DNA of 49,745 nucleotides from a virus: IMG/VR virus record IMGVR_UViG_3300031857_024897, positions 1 to 49,745 of that record; one strand, 5' to 3'. Shown piece by piece: positions 13,737 to 22,122 of this stretch (position 1 is its first letter; each line of letters starts with the position of its first letter). The notes under the pieces were generated by a model. It saw only the letters and a program-made list of their open reading frames with translations, ran no database searches and was not told where the DNA came from. The position numbers and the translations under genes were made by a program.

Positions 13737-14240
13737 TTAAATTATTCTAATACGTTTAAACATATTAAGGGATTTATTTATCGATTCGTCTAATGACATG
13801 TGATCACTCTCAGTATAATCAAATTTGCCTGTAAAGCCATCAATTTCATCCATTTCATTCATAGTGCCACACTCGCAGACTTCTTCATTTAAACCGCATT
13901 TTTTACATTTAGTCGGCTTGCCTTTTTTCTTGCCACATTTGCAAACCTCCTCATTTAAACCGCATTTTTTGCACTTCTTTTTCTTCTCATTGATTTCCGT
14001 ATTGCGATACTCCATTACATCACCTTTGTTATTAACAGTGATCCCTTTTTTATCTGCGGCAAAATCTTCTACAAATAATGGTGTGCTATTATTTTGTCCG
14101 TAATGAGTAGTCATTCCTTCATATTCGGATCTTATACTTTCATTTATCTTAGTTTTACCCCAGATAGGTTGTTGCGTATTATGCATTTCTAAAATGCTAT
14201 CTCTCTCTGACTTATTTACTTTTAATAGATATCTTTTCAT
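13737..14240 (-). CDS. Tagged protein with duplicated CxxC zinc knuckle
   Basis: A protein of 167 residues. The leader ends RDSILE before MHNTQQ. In the middle, the unit CKKCGLNEEVCxCG occurs twice about 24 residues apart, each with four Cys spaced C-x2-C-x6-C-x-C, as expected for two small zinc sites, separated by a Lys/Gly-rich linker. The C-terminal part is acidic and ends in basic KRIRII. First gene of the minus-strand run to 9.0 kb; shares an intergenic region with the divergent gene at 14302. Confidence 0.58.
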   Translation of the reverse strand: MKRYLLKVNKSERDSILEMHNTQQPIWGKTKINESIRSEYEGMTTHYGQNNSTPLFVEDFAADKKGITVNNKGDVMEYRNTEINEKKKKCKKCGLNEEVCKCGKKKGKPTKCKKCGLNEEVCECGTMNEMDEIDGFTGKFDYTESDHMSLDESINKSLNMFKRIRII

Positions 14241-14269
14241 GGTCTTTTTATATTAAATATATTATTGAT

Positions 14270-14291
14270 AATATTTATTACAATAAATATT
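14270..14291. promoter_or_regulatory. Facing pair of AATATTTAT boxes between divergent tagged genes
   Basis: AATATTTAT (14270-14278) reads towards the plus gene at 14302, and its reverse complement ATAAATATT (14283-14291) reads towards the minus gene at 14240. The pair makes an inverted repeat with a four-base centre. Candidate phage late promoters. Confidence 0.5.
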
Positions 14292-14301
14292 GTCGTCTAT
14301 A

Positions 14302-14919
14302 ATGAAAATACTAATAAATGAATCGCAATTTGTTATTTTATTAACAGAATCTAAATATAAGCCAATTAAAGATGAGTTAAAAAATAGTATAAAGGTTTCA
14401 AATTCAATTATAAAAGAGGTATCCCAGGATACAAAAATGAATTTAACTATGTTAACAACATGGGGGGCTGGTGTAGCAGGATTCATCGGGCCATTAAATA
14501 ACTTTCTAATGACATCTGAGTTTAATCTAACTAAACAAGATGCTGCTTTAATTGCTTGCGCAGTATCAGCCATTGTTTATAATGCTCGTAAAACAGAAAC
14601 TAAAAAACTAATTCAGCTTGTCTATGAAAGAGGATTGGAAAAAGAATACTTAGAAGCCTTATCCGAAGCAAAAGAGCTTAAAAAATCTTTCGTATCATTA
14701 CTAAAAAGTTTGAATATTGCGGCACTTGAAAGCTCAAAAATTATTTCATATACATTTTTAATTCCAATAATCCCAATTTTATTGGATATTAGTAACTCAA
14801 CACCAGAATCAGCTAAACAAATAGCATCAAGAATCGTAGCTTCAATGATCTCATTGGGGGCAGGACAGTTGACAAAAGAAATATTAACAAACCTAATTTC
14901 ACGTTTTAAAGAAAAATAA
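14302..14919 (+). CDS. Tagged membrane protein, paralogue of the gene at 32.2 kb
   Basis: A protein of 205 residues from the ATG at 14302; a TTG at 14290 is in frame. The leader ends FVILLTE before SKYK. Three hydrophobic stretches follow: about residues 52-66 (TTWGAGVAGFIGP), 80-95 (AALIACAVSAIVY) and 155-172 (ISYTFLIPIIPILLDI), with a charged helix (about 98-140) between them. Matching blocks (F-x-x-P-hydrophobic-x-x-F-L, EF-x-L, an inhibitory-looking hydrophobic helix and a long Lys/Glu helix) occur in the same order in the protein at 32198-32911, so the two are paralogues on opposite strands. Function unknown. Confidence 0.58.
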   Translation: MKILINESQFVILLTESKYKPIKDELKNSIKVSNSIIKEVSQDTKMNLTMLTTWGAGVAGFIGPLNNFLMTSEFNLTKQDAALIACAVSAIVYNARKTETKKLIQLVYERGLEKEYLEALSEAKELKKSFVSLLKSLNIAALESSKIISYTFLIPIIPILLDISNSTPESAKQIASRIVASMISLGAGQLTKEILTNLISRFKEK

Positions 14920-15087
14920 ATGGCAACTAAACAAAAAGACACAAAATTGAAATACGAACTCAAATTTGAAGACGAAATATCGATAGATATTTGGAAATTT
15001 GATAAAACAAAATCAAAATTTGGTCCCGTTGAAGTTATAATAACATATAAAAACGAAATGAACGCAAAAAGGCCTATCAAACGATAG
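14920..15087 (+). CDS. Small hypothetical protein (55 aa)
   Basis: The ATG directly follows the stop of the upstream gene. The sequence (MATKQKDTKLKYELKFEDEI at the start, AKRPIKR at the end) is charged and probably a short beta-rich domain. Its stop codon is inside the terminator at 15071-15099, so gene and terminator are fused. No family recognised. Confidence 0.6.
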   Translation: MATKQKDTKLKYELKFEDEISIDIWKFDKTKSKFGPVEVIITYKNEMNAKRPIKR

Positions 15088-15099
15088 GCCTTTTTTTTT
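15071..15099. terminator. Intrinsic terminator between convergent genes
   Basis: GGCCTATC (15071-15078) and GATAGGCC (15083-15090) pair perfectly, with an A run before and nine T after, so it can work on both strands. Confidence 0.93.
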
Positions 15100-15493
15100 A
15101 TATAACTTTTTTCCTCTTTAATGAGGCATAGCATCTTTTATATTGTTCATCTGCAAAATTATTTGCTTCTATTTCATAAGGATTTGACTCGTAATCAAAA
15201 TATTCTTGCAGTATTGAATAATTAGCCATACTGTTTACATATGGCATTTGAATAAAATGTTTATACTCATGAAGTACAGTTTTAATCAACATCTTTTTTG
15301 TTTTACACAACAAAGGATAAACAACAATAACACCATTTGAGTAATAGCCATACCTACGTTTAACTCTGCGATCAAATGATACTATTATTTTTATATTAAA
15401 ATGAGTATCACTAACGGCGAAAAATCGTTTGCACCAATCAAAGGTGGCTGTTGCGATATTGATAGCGTCTTCTTTGTCTTGTATCATTTTCAT
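15098..15493 (-). CDS. Putative HExxH zinc metallopeptidase
   Basis: A protein of 131 residues. H75-E-Y-K-H79 is a zinc-binding helix, and NPYEIEANNFAD places a likely third ligand at E109, the usual order for small gluzincin or SprT/ImmA-like peptidases. The preceding GVIVVYP strand is typical of the edge strand before the active-site helix. Start may be the ATG at 15493 or at 15487; a TATCTTTG -7 box (15498-15505, minus sense) favours the nearer one. There is no (I/L)-x-E leader. Could cleave a host repressor or process phage proteins. Confidence 0.72.
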   Translation of the reverse strand: MKMIQDKEDAINIATATFDWCKRFFAVSDTHFNIKIIVSFDRRVKRRYGYYSNGVIVVYPLLCKTKKMLIKTVLHEYKHFIQMPYVNSMANYSILQEYFDYESNPYEIEANNFADEQYKRCYASLKRKKVI

Positions 15494-15528
15494 GACGCAA
15501 AGATATGACGCTTTTTTTATAAAAAAAA

Positions 15529-16380
15529 TTACATACCTAAAATATTTTTAATTTTTTTGCCAGATTGTCTATATAACGACTTATTATGATTTAATCTAGC
15601 ACTTAAAACAACATTAGCCAAACTGTCTGGATTAGTGTTTCCAGATGCAACTTGTTTATTAACCAATGAAGCCAAATGCTTGAATAATTTTGGCCCATTA
15701 AATACCGCGTAAACAAAATTAAATTTTAATTTATAATTGTTATTAACAATGTTAATAGATTCTGGAGATAAATATGATTTTGAATATTTGTCATAAAATG
15801 GTTGAATCATTTGTGCTGTAAGTTCAATTAATTCTGATTGTAGATTTCCTCCATAGTAATTCCATTTCCAAGTTTTTCTAGCGTTAGCACTATCTATTAA
15901 CGCCCAAAATCTTTGACCTGCGGGTGTTTTAACAAAATCACCACCTCTTAACCTATCCATACCGAACATTGTTTCACCAGACTTTCCGTATCTACCATCT
16001 CTAACTCTACCGTCTCTTAACATATCAGGATGATAGTAACCGCCTTCTAAATTTTGCACAATAGTTTTAACTATTTCACTTATGCTAGTAGACTGAGCTC
16101 CACCAGTAATACCTGCTTGAGGGTTAGTTATCGCATTTGATGGTGGAATGTTTTGAGCATTTTTATTGAATACATTTGATTCAATACTTTTCTTTGCTCT
16201 GCCTCTAGCTAAAACCCAGTCATTGGTTCCTTTACGTTTTGCATAATATTGTCCATTTTCTTCTTTATAATCCCAATATTCGTCATAGTTGTCAACTATG
16301 TTAGTTGCCTCATGTAAATAATGATTTTTTGTTGCATTGATATGCATTTCTAATATTCTTTTTTTTTCAGAATCTTTCAT
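15529..16380 (-). CDS. Tagged muramidase-like enzyme (GH108-type pattern), copy 1
   Basis: A protein of 283 residues. The leader ends KRILE before MHIN. Residues 35-70 (YWDYKEENGQYYAKRKGTND) form a small N-terminal module. From about residue 100, LEGGYYHPDM then RYGKSGETMFGMDR fits the EGGY...GGxTxxG pattern of N-acetylmuramidases of GH108 type, with E112 as the likely catalytic acid; the helical C-terminal half includes FNFVYAVFNGP. The enzyme should cleave the glycan chain of peptidoglycan. Together with the tag this suggests a virion-packaged enzyme for entry rather than a lysis endolysin. It is 26 bases from its paralogue. Confidence 0.65.
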   Translation of the reverse strand: MKDSEKKRILEMHINATKNHYLHEATNIVDNYDEYWDYKEENGQYYAKRKGTNDWVLARGRAKKSIESNVFNKNAQNIPPSNAITNPQAGITGGAQSTSISEIVKTIVQNLEGGYYHPDMLRDGRVRDGRYGKSGETMFGMDRLRGGDFVKTPAGQRFWALIDSANARKTWKWNYYGGNLQSELIELTAQMIQPFYDKYSKSYLSPESINIVNNNYKLKFNFVYAVFNGPKLFKHLASLVNKQVASGNTNPDSLANVVLSARLNHNKSLYRQSGKKIKNILGM

Positions 16381-16406
16381 ATTATATTATATTTTTTTTA
16401 AAAAAT

Positions 16407-17372
16407 CTATTGTAATTTAAATGCTGCGTAAGCTACTGTAGGAACGGTATCCAAAACACCGCTTTTAATTATACTAAGTATTTTTTCCCCTGTTTGCTTA
16501 ATCAAACTATTCCTATAATTTACTCTATATGAGTTTAAAGCACTTAAACATTGATTAACATTTCCTCCACTACTAATTGTTCTATTTACAATATTTGCCA
16601 TCTCATTAAAATATTTTCGGCCATTATAGGCAGCATAAATGAAATGTAATAATAGATTAGCCTCGCAGGTAACAAGATTTTTAGCTTGTTGTGTTAAATA
16701 TTGTTGGCCATACAACTCTACTCTATTACGTATAAGTTGAGTTGCAGATTCTTTCAAAACCTTAAGTAATTGTGGGTCGTCTTCTAATCCATAATTCCAT
16801 TTTTTCCAATATTTTTTATTACCCATATTTTTCTTTTTTTCTTTATCCTTATCAATTAAATTCCAGAATTTTTGAAATTCTTCTGGTGATTCATCTCCCC
16901 AATTTTTTCTATCTATACCTAAAAAAGTTTCACCTGAATCACCATACCTATTATCACCTATAAATGAATAAACGCCATTTGTATTTCTAATCATATTTGG
17001 ATGATAATAGTTACCTTCTAACTGAGCAATAATTTTATTTATCAAAAACCAAACACTAGGGAATCCTCTACCATTACATGCTTGTTGTTTAACTTGTTCT
17101 ACATCAGTTTTATTCCTACCAACGTTTAAAGTGCTAGGATCACCTCTAAACCAATCTACAGGAGTTCCTTGGGCATTTATTTTTAAGGCGTAATCTTTTT
17201 GTGTTACCGTGTCTTTTACGACAACAACATTAGGCTGATTAGTGACTCTAATTGAATTTGGATAATATATTATATTTCCAAATTGCACACCTTGATTGTA
17301 ATTATCTTGTTCTAAAATTATGTCATTCAATACACTAAAATATTGTTTTTGTGTTATTATATATTTTTTCAT
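16407..17372 (-). CDS. Tagged muramidase-like enzyme (GH108-type pattern), copy 2
   Basis: A protein of 321 residues from the ATG at 17372; the longer frame adds an unlikely Tyr-rich segment upstream. The leader ends NDIILE before QDNY. Residues 31-80 match a module in the 10.2 kb gene (IRV..., WFRGDPS). The catalytic region has LEGNYYHPNM and RYGDSGETFLGIDRK, with E119 in the place of E112 of copy 1. The C-terminal helices (LLLHFIYAAYNGR) align with copy 1. It shares a divergent intergenic region with the plus gene at 17444; ATAAATATA at 17391-17399 is its box. Confidence 0.65.
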   Translation of the reverse strand: MKKYIITQKQYFSVLNDIILEQDNYNQGVQFGNIIYYPNSIRVTNQPNVVVVKDTVTQKDYALKINAQGTPVDWFRGDPSTLNVGRNKTDVEQVKQQACNGRGFPSVWFLINKIIAQLEGNYYHPNMIRNTNGVYSFIGDNRYGDSGETFLGIDRKNWGDESPEEFQKFWNLIDKDKEKKKNMGNKKYWKKWNYGLEDDPQLLKVLKESATQLIRNRVELYGQQYLTQQAKNLVTCEANLLLHFIYAAYNGRKYFNEMANIVNRTISSGGNVNQCLSALNSYRVNYRNSLIKQTGEKILSIIKSGVLDTVPTVAYAAFKLQ

Positions 17373-17390
17373 GTTACATTGTTTTTTACA

Positions 17391-17428
17391 ATAAATATAT
17401 AAAATTATCACATTAGTATTATATTTAT
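17391..17428. promoter_or_regulatory. Divergent pair of TATATTTAT boxes
   Basis: ATAAATATA (17391-17399) reads as TATATTTAT towards the minus gene at 17372; TATATTTAT (17420-17428) reads towards the plus gene at 17444. Each lies 15-20 bases before an ATG. Confidence 0.45.
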
Positions 17429-17443
17429 AATAAAAAAATAAGT

Positions 17444-18064
17444 ATGGATTTATCAATAATTACGAAAGTTCTAAAAGAATATACTTCAAATCCGATAGAA
17501 GTATTAATTGACGTAGAAATGTCTGAAAATATGAGATATCATATTGAAAATAAAATTCCTTTATCCGAAAATGTTTTCAGAATATACTCTGAAGCTTATT
17601 TTGAATTACTAAATGAAGCTAGAGATTTGAATACTTTTGGTGCAATAAAATTTAACAACGAAGATGATCAATGGTTATTAGAGTCCGACCTAGGTAAAAA
17701 AATTTTACTTGAAAACGGAGATGAAGTGTATCTAGATGCCCCAATATACGAAGATGATCTTCCGGAGTTAGTTTCTGAAGCTACGCATAGAGGTAAAAAT
17801 GTAAGATTAAACAGCCCATTCAGAACTCCAGGTGGGCCTAAGAAGTTTGCTGTTTACGTTAAAACACCTAAAGGAACAATTAAAAAAGTAACGTTCGGCG
17901 ATCCTAACCTAAAAATAAAAAACGCTAGCAAAAGTAGAGCAAAATCTTTCAGAGCTAGGCATAAATGCGACCAGAAAAAAGACAAAACAACAGCCGGATA
18001 CTGGAGTTGTAATGTTGGTAGGTACGCTAAAAAATTAGGACTTAAATCATCAAGAAGTTGGTAA
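17444..18064 (+). CDS. Phage protein with conserved PGGPKKFAVYVK C-terminal domain
   Basis: A protein of 206 residues. The N-terminal half is acidic and helical, with (I/L)-x-E sites at KVLKE (residue 12) and FELLNE (about 59). The C-terminal 90 residues (RLNSPFRTPGGPKKFAVYVK, then FGDP, then SFRARHKCDQ and YWSCNVGRYAK) form a compact basic domain that I recognise as recurrent in proteins of marine and other large phages, though I cannot give its family name with confidence. Two Cys residues and basic patches suggest nucleic-acid or capsid contact. The next gene starts two bases after its stop. Confidence 0.6.
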   Translation: MDLSIITKVLKEYTSNPIEVLIDVEMSENMRYHIENKIPLSENVFRIYSEAYFELLNEARDLNTFGAIKFNNEDDQWLLESDLGKKILLENGDEVYLDAPIYEDDLPELVSEATHRGKNVRLNSPFRTPGGPKKFAVYVKTPKGTIKKVTFGDPNLKIKNASKSRAKSFRARHKCDQKKDKTTAGYWSCNVGRYAKKLGLKSSRSW

Positions 18065-18065
18065 T

Positions 18066-18341
18066 ATGGCAGAAGAATTTTTACCTTTTACCGAAGTAGA
18101 TAACGGTAATTTTAAGTTAAGAACGTTTTTAGAAAACGTTGACGATGCCGAACTAAAATGGCATCAGGATCTTGAAGATAGATTGGTATCCCCACTGCAC
18201 GAAACTGATTGGATGGTCCAATTAGATAACGAATTTCCAAGAAAACTTGTAATTGGAGAAGAGATACTCATTCCTAAATATGTATGGCACAGATTAATTA
18301 AAGGATCTGGCGATTTAGAAGTAAAAATTGTGTTTAAATGA
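18066..18341 (+). CDS. Small cupin-like protein (91 aa)
   Basis: KWHQDLEDRLVSPLHETDW, then WMVQLDNEFPRKL and IPKYVWHRLIKGSG, follow the strand order and His placement (WHQD, VWHRL) of small cupin-like barrels often seen in large phages. The His, Asp and Glu residues could bind a metal. The stop codon sits in the stem of the following terminator. No enzyme activity can be assigned. Confidence 0.62.
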   Translation: MAEEFLPFTEVDNGNFKLRTFLENVDDAELKWHQDLEDRLVSPLHETDWMVQLDNEFPRKLVIGEEILIPKYVWHRLIKGSGDLEVKIVFK

Positions 18342-18364
18342 AAAGATTCCAAGGAATCTTTTCA
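18339..18364 (+). terminator. Intrinsic terminator after the cupin-like gene
   Basis: TGAAAAGATTCC (18339-18350) and GGAATCTTTTCA (18353-18364) pair perfectly; the T-rich half of the stem serves as the T tract. Confidence 0.82.
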
Positions 18365-18417
18365 TTTATTTGCACACAATAATATAATAATCTTACTTTA
18401 ATGTTTTTCATTTTTTT

Positions 18418-19431
18418 TTATTCAAAACGGACATGAACATATTCTCCAGATGGGCCATCAGCTTTTAAAACATATGGGGCACTTGTTAATTCTGGAATGT
18501 GTTTCTTTAGATGTGAATATGTATTAAAAGATTTTGCTTTTGTCAACTGTAAATTACCGGTATTATCATCATTATTACCGTTAACTACTGTATCAAAATC
18601 TTTAACATCAATCCATTTAGACTTATTTGTATCATTATCAACATGTCCTGCCGGAACTTTTGATGTAGAAGCAATTACAGTTACTTTATTTATCTTACCT
18701 CCTTTCTTAATAAATTCTTTTATCATTTCAACAAATGAGGCTTTGTCTATATTTTTTGGTATGGCTGAATTTTCTTCAAAGAAGTCACCAATGTTAAATG
18801 TTTTTGGTAGCCTTAACATATTTTGATTGATACCAAAGTCTTTTAAATTGAGTTCTTCACCATATGTTGAAAGATCTAACCTTATACCAAACTCTTTTCC
18901 TTTCTTAAATGCTGATTGCTGGAAGTATATTTTATTTCCAGGAATTGGGTCTATTAATGTTGTTGGTCCTTCAATACTTTCAGGATATTCTGAGCTTATA
19001 ATAAAGCCACCCAATGATGGTGCCCTATATTTTCTAGAATAGAATATAATTGGATTTAAAGTACCAATATTCGCAATTTCTTGATTGTTTGCTTGCAAAT
19101 ATTTACCATATTTTATGGCATTTTTCATTTTTTCATCAAAATCAAGATTTTTTAATTCGATACCTTTAATATTCTCGTCATCATATTCTTGAGTTCTTGA
19201 TGTCCAGATTGCTGAAATTTCATTTGTAGATGGAAATTCAACACTCATATTGGGGCTTAATTCTCCCGTTGATTTATCTGCTAAGTACATTCTATCGTCA
19301 TCAACATAAAAATACAATCCTCTTAATATATAATATCGTCCAGGATGGTTAGATTCGTCATGAGTCTCAACGATTACGTTGTTAACTATAGATTTTAAGT
19401 ATTTTTCAAATAATAAAAGGTCTTTTTTCAT
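18418..19431 (-). CDS. Tagged protein with possible OmpA-like C-terminal domain
   Basis: A protein of 337 residues. The leader ends NNVIVE before THDE. The N-terminal region (YYILRGLYFYVDDDRMYLAD) is beta-rich. In the last 90 residues, KINKVTVIASTSKVPAGH followed by NLQLTKAKSFNTYSHLKKHI resembles the strand, variable loop and L-x-x-x-R/K-A-x-x-V helix of OmpA-type peptidoglycan-binding domains, but the key Asp and Arg are not clearly present. It would fit the cell-wall theme of the neighbouring genes. Shares a divergent promoter region with the plus gene at 19524. Confidence 0.5.
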   Translation of the reverse strand: MKKDLLLFEKYLKSIVNNVIVETHDESNHPGRYYILRGLYFYVDDDRMYLADKSTGELSPNMSVEFPSTNEISAIWTSRTQEYDDENIKGIELKNLDFDEKMKNAIKYGKYLQANNQEIANIGTLNPIIFYSRKYRAPSLGGFIISSEYPESIEGPTTLIDPIPGNKIYFQQSAFKKGKEFGIRLDLSTYGEELNLKDFGINQNMLRLPKTFNIGDFFEENSAIPKNIDKASFVEMIKEFIKKGGKINKVTVIASTSKVPAGHVDNDTNKSKWIDVKDFDTVVNGNNDDNTGNLQLTKAKSFNTYSHLKKHIPELTSAPYVLKADGPSGEYVHVRFE

Positions 19432-19447
19432 ACTAAACTAGTTATTT

Positions 19448-19503
19448 ATAAATACACAATAATTTAAAATTGTTTGAATTTTTAGTTCAAATAAAATATT
19501 TAT
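19448..19503. promoter_or_regulatory. Divergent AT boxes between 18.4-kb and 19.5-kb genes
   Basis: ATAAATAC (19448-19455) reads as GTATTTAT towards the minus gene; AATATTTAT (19495-19503) reads towards the plus gene 20 bases before its ATG. Confidence 0.42.
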
Positions 19504-19523
19504 ATAATAAATATTAAGAACTT

Positions 19524-20120
19524 ATGGTATATAGTGTAGAAAAAATAAAAAAAGCTATTTTAGATAAAAAATATGCTTGGTTTGATGGCCCTAGAGAGTA
19601 TAATATAAATATAATCGGTATAAGAAACTCTTCTACAGGTAAACGAGTAACTAACGTATTCGATGACTTATTAACAGTGTCTTTTGTTGCCGAAGGTAAA
19701 TGGCAATATTTTGAATGGCCAATAACTACAGATCCAGGCCGGAAAGCGGTTGTCGCATTCAAAGCTAGGAATGGTGTTGCTAGATTGGTTCCTGGACAAT
19801 ATCTAAGATCTCACAGTATCAGAAAGCATAGAAACGAATATGAAGCTTTATGCCAAGATAGCCCTTTAAAAGTTTTTAGAGATAGTAATAAAGACATGAC
19901 TTTTGATGAGAAGATAATACAAGAAGGTGTATTTGGAATCAATATTCACAGGTCAAATCCAAGAACAGAGTCTTTATTAGTTGAAAATTGGAGTGAAGGC
20001 TGCCAGGTCTTTAGACGTAGAAAAGATTTTGATGATTTTATGAATATTTGTAGGAAATCCAGAGATTTATACGGCAACAAATTTACATACACATTGATAG
20101 AGAGCTCTGATATAAAATAA
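19524..20120 (+). CDS. L,D-transpeptidase-like (YkuD-type) protein
   Basis: A protein of 198 residues. H142 in GINIHRSN is followed after 14 residues by S157-E-G-C160 (ENWSEGCQVF), matching the H-x14-17-(S/T)-x-G-C spacing of L,D-transpeptidases, where Cys is the nucleophile; the usual His before Gly is Glu here. A strand-rich N-terminal region (YNINIIGIRNSS, KWQYFEWPITTD) agrees with that fold. It might modify or cut peptide cross-links in the host wall, alongside the muramidases upstream. No signal peptide and no (I/L)-x-E leader. Confidence 0.6.
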   Translation: MVYSVEKIKKAILDKKYAWFDGPREYNINIIGIRNSSTGKRVTNVFDDLLTVSFVAEGKWQYFEWPITTDPGRKAVVAFKARNGVARLVPGQYLRSHSIRKHRNEYEALCQDSPLKVFRDSNKDMTFDEKIIQEGVFGINIHRSNPRTESLLVENWSEGCQVFRRRKDFDDFMNICRKSRDLYGNKFTYTLIESSDIK

Positions 20121-20152
20121 AAAAAACCCCCACGATAACATGGGGGTTTTTT
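20121..20152. terminator. Bidirectional terminator between convergent genes
   Basis: AAAAAACCCCCA (20121-20132) pairs with TGGGGGTTTTTT (20141-20152) around an eight-base loop; A and T runs suit both strands. Confidence 0.93.
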
Positions 20153-22036
20153 TTATTTACTTTTTTTACGGTTAAAAAATTTAGAATTATTAACCTCATC
20201 ATATCTTTCAAAAATCTCGTTCGGCAAACTAAGACTTGGATTCATTGATAGATTAATAGAAACAAGTCTAGGAAGACGAAAAATACAGCTTGGAATCGTC
20301 GTAAGCCTTTTATTATCTCTTATAAAGAGGCCTGTAAGGTTTTCTAGTTTACAAATTTCTTCCGGGATTTTAATTACCCCACCAGACAAAGATAGCGTGT
20401 TAATATTAACAAATTTACCAATAGATCTTGGTATTTCAACATTTAATGTTACATCATCAATACCAGAATTTTTTGTTGATATATTTATCGTGCTATATTT
20501 TTCTGGTTCGTTGACCTTATTAAATAGATCATCTAGGCCATAAAGCGCGGCATATTTTGAGTCAGTTGTTTCTGGGTATTGAATATCTAGCATTCGTCTA
20601 CTATCGGCAGCCTGAGGCATATTTATTTCAGCTTCAAAATCGGATTTTCTCTCTTTCTTGATTTTATTCATACGACCTGTGTTACTGTTTAACAAAACAA
20701 TATCGTCGTGAGACAATTCAGATAATTTTAATTGTGAAATTCTAACGATACTTTTTGTTATTATATACTCAAGAGTATCCTGTTTAGTATTTTCTAATTT
20801 ACTGTAGTTTAGACTATAACCTAAAGCTACATATTTTTTCTGCATTTCAGATGATAAGTTTTTATATTGTTCATCTGAAATTTTTTCAGAAGTCAATTCT
20901 AGCCATAAAGCGACTTTAACATCATCGTTATTAAAGAATGCTGTTGGATTATTTCCTACCTCAATTTTTTTCATTTCCGCATATAAAGCTTGTTCGCTTT
21001 TTGTTAGCGGAATAGGCTTGAATATATATTTAAGATCTTCTAAAAATTTACATTTTCTCGTTATTGTATCCCAAGCTACTACGGTTATTCCAGCGTAGTC
21101 ACCTGAGTTAGTTTTGTCAGCAAGCCTCATATTACCTTGAGGATCAACAAGCACTACTAATGTATAATTAATGTCATTATAATCTAATGTGTGATTTACA
21201 ACGTGGTATATTGTCAGATTTTTATCAAATCTGTAATTATAGAACAAATTACCACCACCTTTACGGCTAGTACACCAACTTCGACCAAATCCTAAAGCAA
21301 TAGCAACAGGTTTTTCATCTGCCAGATATATTGTTATATTTTTATCATTATATACAATATTTTTATTAATGTCTTGGAAAGCATCAATTTGTTGGATTTC
21401 CTCTTTATCATTAGCGTCAACAAGAGCTTCAAAATCAGCGAATGACATAGTATCAACTCTAGGAGTATTTATATCATATTGTGAGTTTTCATTTATGTAT
21501 TTATTTACATAGTACAGAATTTGTGTTTTTGTAATACCCTCTTTTTTGAAATTATCAATAAGCTTTTTCTTAATCAATTCATTATAATTATAATTCGATC
21601 TTCTGTAAAGATTATATTCTAATGTAGAAAAATCATCATAATCAAAGATGTTTTGTTCACTTTTAGGTAGCATATCTTCTATTTCAAAGAAATTTCTAAT
21701 ACCACGAATAAGCATTTCATTTTGTGCTTTAGATCCCATCTTTCTAAAGTGGGTTATAGCATTTTTAAGACTTTTCTTTTGAGACATACTTTTTTCTTGG
21801 CTTGCGACCAAGTTTTTAAGGTCACTAAAAGTATACCTTGTAATATCTTTTTTATCAACAGGCAATGCTTGTTTAATACGCTCAAACGCTTTAATAAGTT
21901 CAATCGCTTCAGCATCATTAATATTAGGATCCTCCTTTTTAAATTTAGCGAGTATGTTCTTAATGTTAGCCTCAGATGCTTCAATAAGCATCATTTTTTT
22001 TATTTTTTTAATTTCATTTAAAACTTGAGTATTCAT
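20153..22036 (-). CDS. Large tagged protein with WCTSR domain and leucine-rich C-terminus, copy 1
   Basis: A protein of 627 residues from the ATG at 22036; a longer frame to 22108 overlaps a -7 box (TATATTTG, 22053-22060 minus sense) and is rejected. The leader ends KMMLIE before ASEA. Residues 30-190 hold helical repeats (TRYTFSDLKNL, FDYDDFSTLEYNL, DTMSFADFEALV). Around residue 250, SWCTSRKGGGNLFYNYRF with LTIYHVVN and later NMRLADKTNSGDYAG forms a conserved domain. Residues 545-620 are leucine-rich repeats (SIGKFVNINTLSLSGGVIKI, LVSINLSMNPSL). Close paralogue of the gene at 22256. The domain arrangement suggests target binding through the repeats; activity unknown. Confidence 0.62.
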   Translation of the reverse strand: MNTQVLNEIKKIKKMMLIEASEANIKNILAKFKKEDPNINDAEAIELIKAFERIKQALPVDKKDITRYTFSDLKNLVASQEKSMSQKKSLKNAITHFRKMGSKAQNEMLIRGIRNFFEIEDMLPKSEQNIFDYDDFSTLEYNLYRRSNYNYNELIKKKLIDNFKKEGITKTQILYYVNKYINENSQYDINTPRVDTMSFADFEALVDANDKEEIQQIDAFQDINKNIVYNDKNITIYLADEKPVAIALGFGRSWCTSRKGGGNLFYNYRFDKNLTIYHVVNHTLDYNDINYTLVVLVDPQGNMRLADKTNSGDYAGITVVAWDTITRKCKFLEDLKYIFKPIPLTKSEQALYAEMKKIEVGNNPTAFFNNDDVKVALWLELTSEKISDEQYKNLSSEMQKKYVALGYSLNYSKLENTKQDTLEYIITKSIVRISQLKLSELSHDDIVLLNSNTGRMNKIKKERKSDFEAEINMPQAADSRRMLDIQYPETTDSKYAALYGLDDLFNKVNEPEKYSTINISTKNSGIDDVTLNVEIPRSIGKFVNINTLSLSGGVIKIPEEICKLENLTGLFIRDNKRLTTIPSCIFRLPRLVSINLSMNPSLSLPNEIFERYDEVNNSKFFNRKKSK

Positions 22037-22082
22037 ACAGAATATTTTTTTGCAAATATAGGTTAAAAAACTAATTATTTTT

Positions 22083-22117
22083 TTGTGAAAAGTGCCAAAT
22101 AACAGCACTTTTCACAA
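22083..22117. other. Perfect 13-pair hairpin between genes
   Basis: TTGTGAAAAGTGC (22083-22095) and GCACTTTTCACAA (22105-22117). It lies after the stop of the 46-aa gene on the minus strand. On the minus strand the flank after the stem is A-rich, so it may work as a terminator only towards plus or as an RNA stabiliser. Confidence 0.55.
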
Positions 22118-22122
22118 ATATT

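Noticed and set aside
13825-14103. A plus-strand frame with repeated SFKPHFLH units
   Set aside because: Antisense of the duplicated zinc-knuckle coding sequence.
14622-15134. A 170-codon minus-strand frame with hydrophobic segments
   Set aside because: It overlaps the plus gene at 14302, the 55-aa gene and a strong terminator; the hydrophobicity mirrors AT-rich coding on the other strand.
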